This document shows, piece by piece, positions 8,414 through 18,290 of a DNA stretch of 64,000 nucleotides. The notes beneath the pieces were generated by a model. The model ran no database searches and had not been told where the DNA came from. It saw nothing but the letters and a program-made list of their open reading frames with translations. The position numbers were made by a program, and so were the translations under genes. Origin of the DNA: Asticcacaulis benevestitus DSM 16100 = ATCC BAA-896 (GTDB lineage Bacteria; Pseudomonadota; Alphaproteobacteria; Caulobacterales; Caulobacteraceae); contig NZ_AQWM01000008.1 of NCBI RefSeq assembly GCF_000376105.1, forward strand, positions 59,281 to 123,280, in the 5' to 3' direction. Numbering within the stretch: the first letter of the stretch is position 1; each line of letters starts with the position of its first letter.

Positions 8414-10036
8414 ATGTTCGATGCGTCCTTTGAGTCCAACCCGATTGACTCGGTGACCCCGCCGCCCGTTCCGCCCAAAAAGCTGCGTTTGTCCCCCAAT
8501 CTGTTCTTTTTAGTGCCGATCCTGTTGGGTCTGATCTATGTCGGTTACAGCGTCCATAAAGATGCCGCCGCCATCGGCGAGCCTTTGGCCATGGGCGCTT
8601 TTCTCTTCCTGGGTCTGGCCCTGCTGATCGCGTTTGGCTTCGAGTTCGTCAACGGCTTCCACGATACCGCCAACGCTGTCGCCACCGTCATCTATACCCA
8701 TTCCATGCCGCCGCTTTTCGCCGTCATCTGGTCGGGCGTCTTCAACTTCCTTGGAGTCCTGGCCTCGACCGGCGCGGTCGCTTACGGCATCGTGATGCTG
8801 CTGCCCGTCGAACTGATCCTGCAGGTCGGCACCGGCGCCGGCTACGCCATGATCTTCGCCCTTCTGATCTCGGCCATCATCTGGAACCTCGGCACCTGGA
8901 TCCTCGGCATACCCAACTCGTCCTCGCATGCCCTGATCGGCTCGATCATGGGGGTCGGCCTCGCCAACCAGCTCATGACATCAGCGGTCAACGCCACCTC
9001 GGGCATCGATTGGGCACAGGCGGCCAAGGTCGGCAAGGCGCTGATCTTCTCGCCGCTGATAGGCTTTATCGCCGCCGCCCTCCTGTTGCTGGCCATGAAG
9101 ACACTGATCCGCAATCCGAAGCTTTACGAAGCGCCGAAAGATCAGGCACCGCCGCCGTTCTGGATTCGCACCACCCTGATCGCCGCCTGCACAGGTGTAT
9201 CGTTCGCGCACGGCGGCAATGACGGCCAGAAAGGTATGGGCCTCATCATGATCATCCTCATTGGCGTCGCGCCGGCGACCTATGCCCTCAACCGCGCCCT
9301 GCCCGACACCGCCCAACCGGCCTATGTCGCTTCCCTCGATGCCGGTGAGCAGGCCTTCGCCGTTCACGCTCACGGCGCTTCCGTCCCCACGCTCGATATC
9401 GCCCGCAGCGCCGTCAATGCCGCCGTCCGTAACCGCCGCATCGATACGCCCGATCTCTACGGCGCACTGGCCATGATGACTGGCAATATAGAGACCCAGA
9501 TCAAGGTTCACGGCGCGTTGAGCAAGGTTCCGGCCGCCGACATGCCGCAACTTCGTAACGACATGTATCTGGTCAATGGCGCGGTCAGCATTCTCAAAGC
9601 GGACAAAAACGCGAAAGCCATGCCCGACACCAAAGCCTTAAGCGGCCTGCAAGCCACGCTGAACGACATGACACGCTACGTCCCCACCTGGGTGAAAATC
9701 GCCACAGCTCTGGCGCTCGGTCTTGGCACCATGGTCGGCTGGAAGCGTATCGTCGTCACGGTAGGTGAGAAGATCGGCAAATCGCATATGACCTATGGCC
9801 AGGGTGCCGCCGCGGGTCTTGTAGCGGCCGTCACCATCTACGCCGCTGAACGTCTCGGTCTGCCGGTCTCGACCACGCATATCCTCTCCGGTGGCGTGGC
9901 CGGCACCATGACCGCCAACCGCTCAGGCCTGCAATGGTCAACCATCCGCGGCATTGCCATGGCCTGGGTGCTTACCCTGCCCGCCACCGTCGTGCTGTCA
10001 GGCCTGCTCTACTTCATCCTGCGTCAGGTTTTATAA
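8414..10036 (+). CDS. Inorganic phosphate transporter, PiT family
   Basis: 540 residues. After a Pro-rich cytoplasmic N-terminus come about ten membrane helices. The two PiT signatures are present: GFHDTANAVATVIYTHSM (about 80-97) and FAHGGNDGQKGMGLI (about 259-273). A hydrophilic insert of about 130 residues (about 300-430) separates the two halves; similar loops occur in other proteobacterial PiT proteins. It imports phosphate, usually as a metal-phosphate complex with protons. Its stop is one base from the stop of the convergent giant repeat gene, with no terminator between them. Confidence 0.92.
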   Translation: MFDASFESNPIDSVTPPPVPPKKLRLSPNLFFLVPILLGLIYVGYSVHKDAAAIGEPLAMGAFLFLGLALLIAFGFEFVNGFHDTANAVATVIYTHSMPPLFAVIWSGVFNFLGVLASTGAVAYGIVMLLPVELILQVGTGAGYAMIFALLISAIIWNLGTWILGIPNSSSHALIGSIMGVGLANQLMTSAVNATSGIDWAQAAKVGKALIFSPLIGFIAAALLLLAMKTLIRNPKLYEAPKDQAPPPFWIRTTLIAACTGVSFAHGGNDGQKGMGLIMIILIGVAPATYALNRALPDTAQPAYVASLDAGEQAFAVHAHGASVPTLDIARSAVNAAVRNRRIDTPDLYGALAMMTGNIETQIKVHGALSKVPAADMPQLRNDMYLVNGAVSILKADKNAKAMPDTKALSGLQATLNDMTRYVPTWVKIATALALGLGTMVGWKRIVVTVGEKIGKSHMTYGQGAAAGLVAAVTIYAAERLGLPVSTTHILSGGVAGTMTANRSGLQWSTIRGIAMAWVLTLPATVVLSGLLYFILRQVL

Positions 10037-10037
10037 A

Positions 10038-13000
10038 TCAAGCCATGGCGTTGTTAAGCGCCGCCCGTTGCGCCGGCGACAACGGCGCGATCTGTGTCGT
10101 GGTCAGGTAGCTGATCTGCAAGGCGCTGAAGCCGTCGATCTGGGCCGGCGTCAGGCTGGTCAGGAAGGTGGTGCCGAGCAGCGCCATATTGGTTGAGCTG
10201 ATCGCGGTCAGTTGTGAGGCCGAAAGCGCCGCATATTCATTCGTCGAGAAGCTGTCGAACTGCGATGGCTGAAGCCCGGCCATCTGGGTCGGCGTGATCG
10301 ACATAAACTGGGTCGAGGTCAGGCCCGCGCGCTGCGTCGAGGTTAGGTCGGCGAACTGGGTGGCGGTCAGGCCGGAGAGATTGGCATTGCTGAGCGCCTG
10401 CAATTGCTGCGTCGTCAGGCCGCGCAACTGGTTGCGCACCAGCGCGCCAAGCTGGGTCGAGGTCAGGGCGGCGAATTCGGTCGTGGTGAATGAGGCGACA
10501 TCCTCGGCCGTCAATCCGCCGATCTGGGTGGTGGTCAGGCCACCCAGTTGCGTCAGGGTCAGGGCGGCGATCTGGGTGGTGTTGAGCCCCGCCAGCGCCG
10601 TCGTGGTGAAGCCGCTGATCTGGGTCGGGGTCAAGACCGCCAGTTGGGTCAGCGACAGGCTGGCGACCTGGCTGTAGTTCAAGCCGCTGATACCGGTAGC
10701 CGATAGTGATGAAAGCTGCGTCGTGGTGACCAATTCAATATGGGCACTGAGCAGGGCCGACACGCCCGTGGCCGACAGTGCCTTGAACTGGGTCAGGCTG
10801 AGCGCCGCCACCTGCGAAGCATTGAACGCGGTAATGGCGGTGGTGGCCAGCGCCCCGACCTGCGTCACGGTCAGGTTGCTGATCTGGCCGGTGGAGAGGC
10901 TGGCGGCTTGGGTCGCCGTCAGGCTGGCGATTGCCGTCGTCGAAAGCCCGGCGGCCTGGGTGGCCGAGAGGTTGGATATCTGCGTCGCCGTCAGGCCGTT
11001 GGCGCTGGTGGTGGTCAAACCGGCAAGCTGCGCCGCGGTCAGGGCGTTGAACTGCGTGGTGGTCAGGACGGCCATGTCATCGCTGCCGAGGCCGCCAAGC
11101 TGATCAGACGTCAGCCCGCGAAGTTGGGTCGAGGTCAGGAGCGCCATCTGCGTGGTCGTCAGGCCGCCGATCGCGCCTGAAGCGATACCCGACATCTGCA
11201 CGGCACTTAAGCTTTTGAGCTGCGTTGTGCTGAGATTGGCAAGGACCGTCGAGGTCAGGCCGCCCATGGCTGCGGCGCTGACCTGCGTCAGTTGCGTCAC
11301 GCTCAACTGACCGAACTGCGTGGTGCTAAACGCCGACATCTCTGTCGAGGTCAGACCGGCCAGTTGCGTCGAGGTCAGGATGGCCAGTTGCGTCGAGGTC
11401 AGCGCTGCAATCTGTCCGGTCGTCAGAGCGCCGATCTGCGCCGAGCCCAGCGCCTTCAGTTCGGTTGTCGTCATGGCGGCGAACTGCGTGCTGGTCAGCC
11501 CCCCCAATGCCGTATGCGAAAGCCCGCCGATCTGGGTCGAAGTCAAATTGCCGATCTGTGTTGACGTCAGGGCGGCGATGTCGCTCGTATCGAGCGCACC
11601 GACCTGCGCCGCCGTCAGGCCGCGCATCTGGGTCGAGGTCAGGGCAGCGATCTGTGCCGTGTTGAGCCCGGCGATGGCGGTGGAAGCGATGGCGCCAAGC
11701 TGGGTCGAGGTCAAGGCGGATATCTGGGCGGTGCTCAATGCCCCGATCGCGTCATAGCTCAGGCCGCCAAGCTGGGTGGTGTTGAGATTGGCCAGAATAG
11801 TCGTATCGAGACCTGAAATCTCAGCCGGATTAAGCGCCGAGAGCTGCGTCGCCGTCAGACCGCGCAACTGTACCAGGCTGAAGCCCTGCAATTGCGTCGA
11901 GGTCAGGGCCGAAATCTGATCCGTGGTCAGTCGGCCAAGCTGTGTGGAACTGAGCACGCTCAACTGGGTGCGATCGAGGCCGCCGACGACGGCTTCGCTC
12001 AGGCCCGTCAAGCCCGAACTCGACAGCGCCGCAAGCTGCGTGGTCGACACTGCCGAGAACTGGGTCGATGTCAGAGCGGCCACGCCGGTGGCCGACAGGC
12101 CGTTGATCTGGGTCGTGGTCAGGGCGGATATCTGCGAGGTCGTCAGGCCGCCGATATTGCTCTCGTTCAGTGCCGCCATCTGCGTTGCGGCCAGGCTCAT
12201 GAACTGGCTGGTGCTTAAGCCCCCTATTTGTGTCGAGGTCAGACCGCCAATGGCGTCGGCGCTCAGCGCTCCCACCTGCGTCGGGGTCAGGCCGGATAGC
12301 TGGGTCGAGCTCAGCGCTTCGGCCTGTTCAGCATCCAGCCCCTTGATCTGGGTCGAACTGAAACGGGCCAGATCGGTGGCGGTCAGTTGCTGAACCTGTT
12401 CTGTGGTCAGGCCGGCAATCTGGGCCGAGGTCAGGGCGTTAAACTGCGAATTGCTAAGGGCCGCCATCTGCGTTTCCGCAAGGCCCGCTAGGGCTGTCGT
12501 CGAAAGCGCCGCCACCTGCGTCAGGGCCAGGGCTTGGAGCTGTGTCAGGTTAAGGGCGCGCATTTGCCCATCGTCAAGGCTGCCGAGCGCCGTCGTGGTC
12601 AAGGCCTTGATCTGGGTGGCGCTCAAGGCCGCAAGCTGGGTAGCGCCGAACGCCGATAGCGTGCTGGCGTTAAGCGCTCTGATTTGCGTCGCCGTCATCG
12701 CCGACAGCAGGGTCGTGGTCAGGCCGCTGACATCATCGCCGGTCATGGCAGCGATCTGCAAGCTCTCCAGACCGGCAAGCTGGGTGGTGGTGAGAGAGGC
12801 CATCTGGTCGGCGCTGAGGCCGTTGAATCCTGTCACCGAAAGGGCGCCCAATTGCGTCGAATTCATCACGCCGAGTTGCGACAGGCTGAGCGCCGCCGCT
12901 TGCGTCTGCGTCAGGCCTGCGATCTGCGTCGTAGTCAGGGCGACGGTATTAGTGATACCCATGCCGCTGACCTGGTCAGGGTTCAAGGCCGAAATTTGGG

Positions 13001-16000
13001 TTACTGTCAGGGCACGCAGCTTGGCCGTGTTCAGGGTTTGCAACTGGCTGGTCGTTAGTCCCGCCAGACCGGTCGTCGACAGCGATGCTATCTGTTGAGT
13101 CGATAAATAGCCAATCTGCGTTGTCGTTATGGCAGCGACCTGCGCCTCGGTAAAACCACTGATGGCCTTGTTGCTGAGCGCGAATATCTGAGTAGCGGTA
13201 AGGCCGGTGATTTGTTCGGCGGCCAGACTCTGCATCTGCGTAGCTGTCAAAGCCGCAAGCTGGGTCTGGCTGAGCTTACCTATGATGGTGGTGGTCAGGC
13301 CATCAATCTGCGTTGTACTGAGTGCGGCGATCTGGGACGTGGTAAGCGCCAGAATCTGGGTGGAGGTCAGGCCTGAAAGCTGCTCGGCGCTCAAGCCGGT
13401 TACGCCGTTCCTTGACAGCCCCGCAAGCTGCGTGCCGGTGAGCGCGCTGATCTGCTCACTCGACAAAGCACTGATCGCTGTGGAACTAAAACCGTTCAGC
13501 GCCGTCATCGTCAGGTTGGCCACCTGTATCGGGCTCAGCGCGGCCATCTGCGTATCGGTGATGGCGCCAAGGGCGGCCGCATTCAGCGCACGGAACTGGG
13601 TGCTCGACAGGAGGGCGAGATTGTCGGCGGACAAATTCCCGATTTGGGTGGCAGTCAGTCCGGCAATCTGGGTTGTGGTCAGGGATTGCAGCGCTGCGGT
13701 CGTCAGCGAATCCAACTGGCTGGCGCTTAAGCCGGAGAAAGCGGCAGTACTCAGGCTCTTCAACTGGGTGGAAGTCAGCGACGAGAGCTGATCGGCTGAA
13801 AAACCGGTCGCAGCCGTCGCGGTCAGACCTTTGAGTTGGGTGGCGCTGAGTTCGAGAATTTGCGTCGTTTTGAGCCCTGACAGACTGGTGCTGGTCAGGC
13901 CGGAAAGTGCGGTCGAGGTCAGGGCATCAAGCTGAGCCGTGTTCAGCTTCGAAATCTGTTCGCTGGTCAGACCGGCCATCTGGCTCGCCACCAATCCGCC
14001 TACTTGTGTGGTCGATAGCGCACGGATCTGATCGGTGGCCAAAAGCCCAATCTGTGTGGCATTCAAGGCACGGGTTTGAGTCGTGTTCAGGCGACCAACG
14101 GCGGTGCCCAGCGCCGCAAGCTGGCTGGTGGTCAGGTTCTGCACCTGGATGGCGCTCAAGGCATTCAGGGCTGTCGGGCTCAGGGCCGCGACGCGCGTAT
14201 CGCTCATGCCCGCCAGCGCCGTGGTGGTCAGGGCCGCAAGTTGTCGCGTCGAGAGATTATCGATCTGGGTTCCGGTCAAGGCCGCGACCTGCGTCGAGCT
14301 TAAACCGCCCAGGCTGGTGCTGGTCAGGCTGGCCAACTGCGTCGTCGTCAGGTTGCTGATCTGATCGACGCTCAGGGCGCTGGTCTGGTTGGCACCTAGG
14401 GCAGCGATTTGCGTCGTCGAAAAACGTCCCAGACCATCAACGCCAAAATCGGCCATCTGGGTGGCCGTCAAACCGCGCATCTGCGCTGCCGTCAGGGCCC
14501 CGACTTGAGTCGAGGTCAGGCTGGTGAATTCGGCCGCGGTCAACTTGCCGACCTGGCCGGCTGTCAGGCTGGCGATCTGCCGCGCCGTCAGGCTGGCCAG
14601 TTGCGTGCCGCTGAATTCGGCAAAATCATCGACCGTCAGGCCGGTGAGTTGAACGGTCGTCAGATTGGTCAGGACGCTCGTTGTCAGTCCCGCCACTTGA
14701 TCACCACTGAGTGCACTGACCTGGGCTGCGTTCAGCGCCCGCCACTGGGTCTGGCTAAGCGCCGACAACTGGTCGTTCGACAAAGCCGATATGGCCGTCC
14801 TTGTCAGGCCGAGCAATTGTGTCGTTTCCATCGCCGCCAAACGGCCCGGGCTCATAGCTACGATTTGCGCGTCGCTGAGACCTGAGATCATCGTGGCTGT
14901 CAGCACACCGAACTGGGTGGTCGTGAAAGCGCCGAGCTGCGTATTGGATAGATTGGCGATATCGTCCGCCGCCAGCCCCTTGATCTGCGTGCTCGACAGG
15001 CTGCCGATCTGTTCCAGCGTCAGCCCCCCGACCTGATCGACGCTGAGATAGCTCATCTGGGCAGCGCTGAGCGCCGCCACCTGCGTGGCCGACAGCGAGG
15101 CGATCTGCGCCGTACTGAGGCCGGCCAGTTGCACCTTGGTCAGGGCGGCCACCTGCGTCGTTGTCAGGTTCTGCAGTTGCGAGGTGGTCATCGAACCCAG
15201 CGCGTCGGTGCTGACATTCATGATCTGGCCAGTACTCAGGGCTGCCAATTGCGCACTCGACAGCGCCGCCAACTGATTGGCATCGAGCGCCTTCATGGCC
15301 GTCAGACTCACGCCCTTAAGCTGGGTGGACGACAAAGCCGCAAGCTGCGTCGTGGTCAAAACGCCCGCCTGCGCGACGTTCAAGCCGGCGATCTGTGTCG
15401 AGGTCAGGCTGGTGAACTGGGTCAGGGTCAGGCCGGACACCTGCTCGACGCTCAGGTAACTGATCTGGGCCGCCGTCAAGGCCGCCGTCTGGGTACTGTT
15501 GAGGGCCGCTACCTGTCCGGTGCTCAAGGCCGCCATCTGCGTCTTGGTCAGGCCCGGCATCTGCGTTGAGGTCAGGCTCATCAGTTGCGTGGTGGAAAAT
15601 TCGCTGAGCGTCTGCGGATCGATGCCACTCACCTGGAGCGGGGTCATCGCGGTGAGCTGCGTCAGCGAAAATGCCGAAAGGGTATCGATATCGAGCGCCG
15701 CCAGAACCGTCGTGGTCAGGCCCTTCACCTGCGTCGTCGTCATCTCGTTCAGATGCGTGGCGCTCAGTCCCTGCACCTGCGTCACGGTCAGGTTAGCGAC
15801 CTGGGTCGCGGTCAGACCGGAAAGCTGCGTCGCGGTAAGGCTGTTGAGCATATCAGTGCTCAGGCTGCGCAACTGAGCGCCGGTCAGGGCCGATAGCTGG
15901 GTGGCGCTGATGGCGTCGAACTGGGTTGTGCTGAGCGTCGAAAGTGATGAGGTGGTCAGGCTGCTGACCTGCGTGGTTTTCAGCAAGGCGAGCTGGGTCA

Positions 16001-17180
16001 GGGAGAGAAGCGGCGCCTGATCCGTGCTGATTCCGGTCATCTGGCTGGCCGTCAGAGACATGATCTGGCTTGCGCTCAGCCCTCCGATCAGGGTTCCACT
16101 AAGATACCCGATCTGTGCCTTGCTCAACGCTGAAATTTGCGTCGAGCCGAAACCTGAAAACTGTGTCGCAGTCAGGCTGTCAAGTTGGGTATCGGTAAGG
16201 GCCTGGATCTGCGCGGCCTTCATCTGTGTGAAGCGGGTAGCGCTTATAGAGTCGATCTGTTGCTCGCTGAGCGAAGCGATCACGCCGACGGCAAGGGCCG
16301 ACCACTGGTTTTCGTTCAGGTCGCTGAGGAAGGTGGTCCCCATATCGGAGATCTGGGTGGTTGTCAGGGCGCCGATCTGGCCGGTGGTAAAGCCCGCGAT
16401 CTGCGCCTCCCCCAGCCCCATGATCTGTGTCGCCGACAGCGCCTTGATCTGGGTGGTGCTGAAAACGGAGAGCTGGCCCGGCGTAAGCGAGGACATTTGC
16501 TCCGGCGACAGACCGGCAACCTCCGTCGTCGTCAGCCCCTTGATCTGGGTGGTGGTCAGGCTGGCCAGTTCAGCATTGCTGAAGGTGGCCAGGCCCGTGG
16601 TGCTTAGCCAGCCGATCTGGGTGGAGGTCAGGCCGACGATCTGGCTTGAGGTCAGCGCTTCCAGATTGGTGGTCGACAAAGCCTTGAGCTGGACGGAACC
16701 GAGCGCTGACAGTTGCGTGGAACTGAGCGCCGCCAGTTGCGTCGTGGTCAGGCTGGCCAATTGATCTGTGGTGATGCCGCGCATTTGAGCGGCGGAAAAG
16801 ACCGCCAGTTGCGATGACGACAAAACCGCGAACTGCGCCGGCGACAGTTCGCCGATATCGATAGCCGTCAATCCCTTAATCTGCAGCGTATTCAGCGCGC
16901 CGATCTCTTCGACGCCAAAGGCTTCCATCTGCACATCGATCAGCACGGTCAGTTGCGACGCGCTGAACACCATTTGCTGGGTGGTAAAGGCGGCGATCTG
17001 GTCAGGTGTCAGCGCCATCATCTGGCGCGTACTGAGCGCCGCAATCGCCTCGGCGCTGAAGGCCGCAATCTGCGTCACCGACAAAGCGGCGATGTCCGTC
17101 GGCGTCATCGACTTGACGCCCAGGGGGGAAATAGAACTGATTTGAGCGGCGCTATAAGAGGCGTAGACCGACGTGACCAC
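10038..17180 (-). CDS. Giant octapeptide-repeat protein of unknown function
   Basis: 2380 residues from a GTG start (AGGAA about 13 bases upstream). Apart from about 24 N-terminal residues, the whole protein is a tandem repeat of eight residues, consensus L-[ST]-x-x-Q-[ILM]-x-[AGS], in the order of 290 units by length, encoded by diverged 24-bp DNA units. The second position is nearly always Ser/Thr and the fifth Gln, e.g. LTTTQIAA, LSSTQLAG. Variants with Pro-Glu or Pro-Asp (SPEQ, TPDQ) look like helix-capping boxes, so each unit may begin a short helix; a beta-solenoid is the alternative. I saw no Cys, no signal peptide, no membrane segment, no anchor and no calcium-binding GGxGxD repeats. 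Rare seven-residue slips occur near the start (FTTQQMV). No family is recognised. It could be a surface or secreted fibre, or a cytoplasmic scaffold. Confidence 0.8.
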   Translation of the reverse strand: MVTSVYASYSAAQISSISPLGVKSMTPTDIAALSVTQIAAFSAEAIAALSTRQMMALTPDQIAAFTTQQMVFSASQLTVLIDVQMEAFGVEEIGALNTLQIKGLTAIDIGELSPAQFAVLSSSQLAVFSAAQMRGITTDQLASLTTTQLAALSSTQLSALGSVQLKALSTTNLEALTSSQIVGLTSTQIGWLSTTGLATFSNAELASLTTTQIKGLTTTEVAGLSPEQMSSLTPGQLSVFSTTQIKALSATQIMGLGEAQIAGFTTGQIGALTTTQISDMGTTFLSDLNENQWSALAVGVIASLSEQQIDSISATRFTQMKAAQIQALTDTQLDSLTATQFSGFGSTQISALSKAQIGYLSGTLIGGLSASQIMSLTASQMTGISTDQAPLLSLTQLALLKTTQVSSLTTSSLSTLSTTQFDAISATQLSALTGAQLRSLSTDMLNSLTATQLSGLTATQVANLTVTQVQGLSATHLNEMTTTQVKGLTTTVLAALDIDTLSAFSLTQLTAMTPLQVSGIDPQTLSEFSTTQLMSLTSTQMPGLTKTQMAALSTGQVAALNSTQTAALTAAQISYLSVEQVSGLTLTQFTSLTSTQIAGLNVAQAGVLTTTQLAALSSTQLKGVSLTAMKALDANQLAALSSAQLAALSTGQIMNVSTDALGSMTTSQLQNLTTTQVAALTKVQLAGLSTAQIASLSATQVAALSAAQMSYLSVDQVGGLTLEQIGSLSSTQIKGLAADDIANLSNTQLGAFTTTQFGVLTATMISGLSDAQIVAMSPGRLAAMETTQLLGLTRTAISALSNDQLSALSQTQWRALNAAQVSALSGDQVAGLTTSVLTNLTTVQLTGLTVDDFAEFSGTQLASLTARQIASLTAGQVGKLTAAEFTSLTSTQVGALTAAQMRGLTATQMADFGVDGLGRFSTTQIAALGANQTSALSVDQISNLTTTQLASLTSTSLGGLSSTQVAALTGTQIDNLSTRQLAALTTTALAGMSDTRVAALSPTALNALSAIQVQNLTTSQLAALGTAVGRLNTTQTRALNATQIGLLATDQIRALSTTQVGGLVASQMAGLTSEQISKLNTAQLDALTSTALSGLTSTSLSGLKTTQILELSATQLKGLTATAATGFSADQLSSLTSTQLKSLSTAAFSGLSASQLDSLTTAALQSLTTTQIAGLTATQIGNLSADNLALLSSTQFRALNAAALGAITDTQMAALSPIQVANLTMTALNGFSSTAISALSSEQISALTGTQLAGLSRNGVTGLSAEQLSGLTSTQILALTTSQIAALSTTQIDGLTTTIIGKLSQTQLAALTATQMQSLAAEQITGLTATQIFALSNKAISGFTEAQVAAITTTQIGYLSTQQIASLSTTGLAGLTTSQLQTLNTAKLRALTVTQISALNPDQVSGMGITNTVALTTTQIAGLTQTQAAALSLSQLGVMNSTQLGALSVTGFNGLSADQMASLTTTQLAGLESLQIAAMTGDDVSGLTTTLLSAMTATQIRALNASTLSAFGATQLAALSATQIKALTTTALGSLDDGQMRALNLTQLQALALTQVAALSTTALAGLAETQMAALSNSQFNALTSAQIAGLTTEQVQQLTATDLARFSSTQIKGLDAEQAEALSSTQLSGLTPTQVGALSADAIGGLTSTQIGGLSTSQFMSLAATQMAALNESNIGGLTTSQISALTTTQINGLSATGVAALTSTQFSAVSTTQLAALSSSGLTGLSEAVVGGLDRTQLSVLSSTQLGRLTTDQISALTSTQLQGFSLVQLRGLTATQLSALNPAEISGLDTTILANLNTTQLGGLSYDAIGALSTAQISALTSTQLGAIASTAIAGLNTAQIAALTSTQMRGLTAAQVGALDTSDIAALTSTQIGNLTSTQIGGLSHTALGGLTSTQFAAMTTTELKALGSAQIGALTTGQIAALTSTQLAILTSTQLAGLTSTEMSAFSTTQFGQLSVTQLTQVSAAAMGGLTSTVLANLSTTQLKSLSAVQMSGIASGAIGGLTTTQMALLTSTQLRGLTSDQLGGLGSDDMAVLTTTQFNALTAAQLAGLTTTSANGLTATQISNLSATQAAGLSTTAIASLTATQAASLSTGQISNLTVTQVGALATTAITAFNASQVAALSLTQFKALSATGVSALLSAHIELVTTTQLSSLSATGISGLNYSQVASLSLTQLAVLTPTQISGFTTTALAGLNTTQIAALTLTQLGGLTTTQIGGLTAEDVASFTTTEFAALTSTQLGALVRNQLRGLTTQQLQALSNANLSGLTATQFADLTSTQRAGLTSTQFMSITPTQMAGLQPSQFDSFSTNEYAALSASQLTAISSTNMALLGTTFLTSLTPAQIDGFSALQISYLTTTQIAPLSPAQRAALNNAMA
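10110..17108. repeat. Diverged 24-bp coding tandem repeat
   Basis: The DNA of the giant gene repeats every 24 bp. On the plus strand the unit reads roughly as CTGGGTCGAGGTCAGG followed by eight variable bases. Third-codon and second-position variation between units shows old, selected repeats rather than a recent slippage product. The register is kept in frame over about 7 kb. Near-identical neighbouring units are scattered, which points to occasional internal duplication. Confidence 0.85.
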
Positions 17181-17252
17181 GGTTCTTCAATTCCTGACCT
17201 GGATACATTTTGGGAAGGGCGGCATACAGCCAGGGACTCACAGGTCCGCAAG

Positions 17253-17267
17253 GGTGTATTTTACACC
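17253..17267. promoter_or_regulatory. Palindrome upstream of the giant repeat gene
   Basis: GGTGTA-TTT-TACACC is a perfect 6-3-6 inverted repeat 73 bases before the GTG start of the repeat gene. It could be a regulator binding site in its promoter region. No -35/-10 pair is clear. Confidence 0.35.
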
Positions 17268-17354
17268 TGCCCGAGACCTAACACAGCCCGCACGTGCGTC
17301 CAACAAAAATAAGGTATCATAGGGGCGTGTATCGCACCGTCCACAGGACGCAAA

Positions 17355-17380
17355 ACGGCGCGGCTATGAAGCCGCGCCGT
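17355..17380 (-). terminator. Terminator of the nodT remnant
   Basis: ACGGCGCGGCT (17355-17365) pairs perfectly with AGCCGCGCCGT (17370-17380). Read on the minus strand it is followed by TTTTG. It would end transcription from the nodT remnant, and so insulates the giant repeat gene from it. Confidence 0.8.
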
Positions 17381-17405
17381 ACAAACCGCAGGTTACGCCT
17401 GACAG

Positions 17406-18290
17406 TTAGTTGCCAGATCCGCCGCCCAACACTTTGTAGAGCGTGATCAGGTTGACGCTGCGCGCCTGACGAATCGAGATCAGACCCTGTTCGGTGGCAT
17501 AGGCGGTGCGTTCAGCGTCCAACTGGTCGAGAAGGCTGTCAATGCCGCTTCTATAGCGTGCCCGCACCAGCGTCAGGCTGATGTCTGCAGCTTTAGCGGC
17601 CTTGTCGGCGGCATCGAAACGACGGTCAATGGTGGCGCGGACAGCCAGAGCATCCGCCACCTCACGGAAGGCCGTCTGAACAGTCTTCTCATAGGAGGCG
17701 ACAGCGATGTCACGCGAGGCCTCCGCCCCTTTGAGATTGGCGCGATTGGCGCCGCCGGCAAAGATCGGGACGCTGATGGAAGGTATAAAGCTCCAGCTTC
17801 CCGTGCCTGATTTGAACAGTCCGTCGAGATCACCACTGCTAGAGCCCGTGGACCCGGTCAGGCTGATGCTCGGGAAAAAAGCTGCCCTTGCCGCGCCGAT
17901 ACTACCATTCGCCGCCTTGATATTATGCTCGGCGCTCAAGACGTCCGGGCGCCGGATGAGCACATCCGATGGCAGCCCTGCCGGCAGTTCTGCAAGGATC
18001 GCCGTGTCATCGGGCAGGCCTGAGGGCAGATCAGCATCTGGCACCTCTGCACCGCTCAGCAGCACAAGGGCATTGCGATCCTAGTTGACCTGAGATTCGT
18101 AACGCGCCACATCGCCACGCGCCCTCTCGGTCAAAACTTCAAGACTGCGCAGGTTGATCTCACTCATAGCTCCCAGATCGAACCGGCGCTTTGAAAGCTG
18201 GTAATCCTGTTCGCGCGTCGCCAGGGTTTCGCGGGCCAGACGGAGGAGGTCCTGATCGGCGCCGAGCGTTATCCACGCTGAACTTAAGAC
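17406..18290 (-). pseudogene. nodT-type RND efflux outer-membrane factor, truncated and interrupted
   Basis: The minus strand encodes the second half of a NodT/OprM-type outer-membrane factor. Recognisable segments are [71 protein letters not shown] (given here as its known landmarks: RRPD and [12 protein letters not shown]) and a C-terminal [14 protein letters not shown] region. A TAG at 18081-18083 interrupts the frame between YESQVN and DRNAL, where intact homologues read through. The N-terminal half (signal peptide, lipid-attachment Cys, first helical hairpin) is absent: homology stops at about 18280-18290, where tetR homology starts on the other strand. The 219-residue frame from 18065 is only the downstream part. 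Confidence 0.85.

Noticed and set aside
10038..17180. CRISPR-like periodicity
   Set aside because: The period is 24 bp with no constant repeat/variable spacer alternation, and every unit is in frame with a long coding sequence.
10294..17312. Many open plus-strand frames of 60-250 codons across the repeat gene, rich in Arg/Gly or Val/Cys
   Set aside because: They are shadows of the 24-bp coding repeat: the complementary units lack stop codons in several frames. Only the minus-strand frame is continuous for 2380 codons with conserved positions.
17406..18065. An intact 219-residue outer-membrane efflux protein
   Set aside because: The frame starts in the middle of a NodT domain. Coding homology continues upstream through a TAG codon, so it is a remnant.
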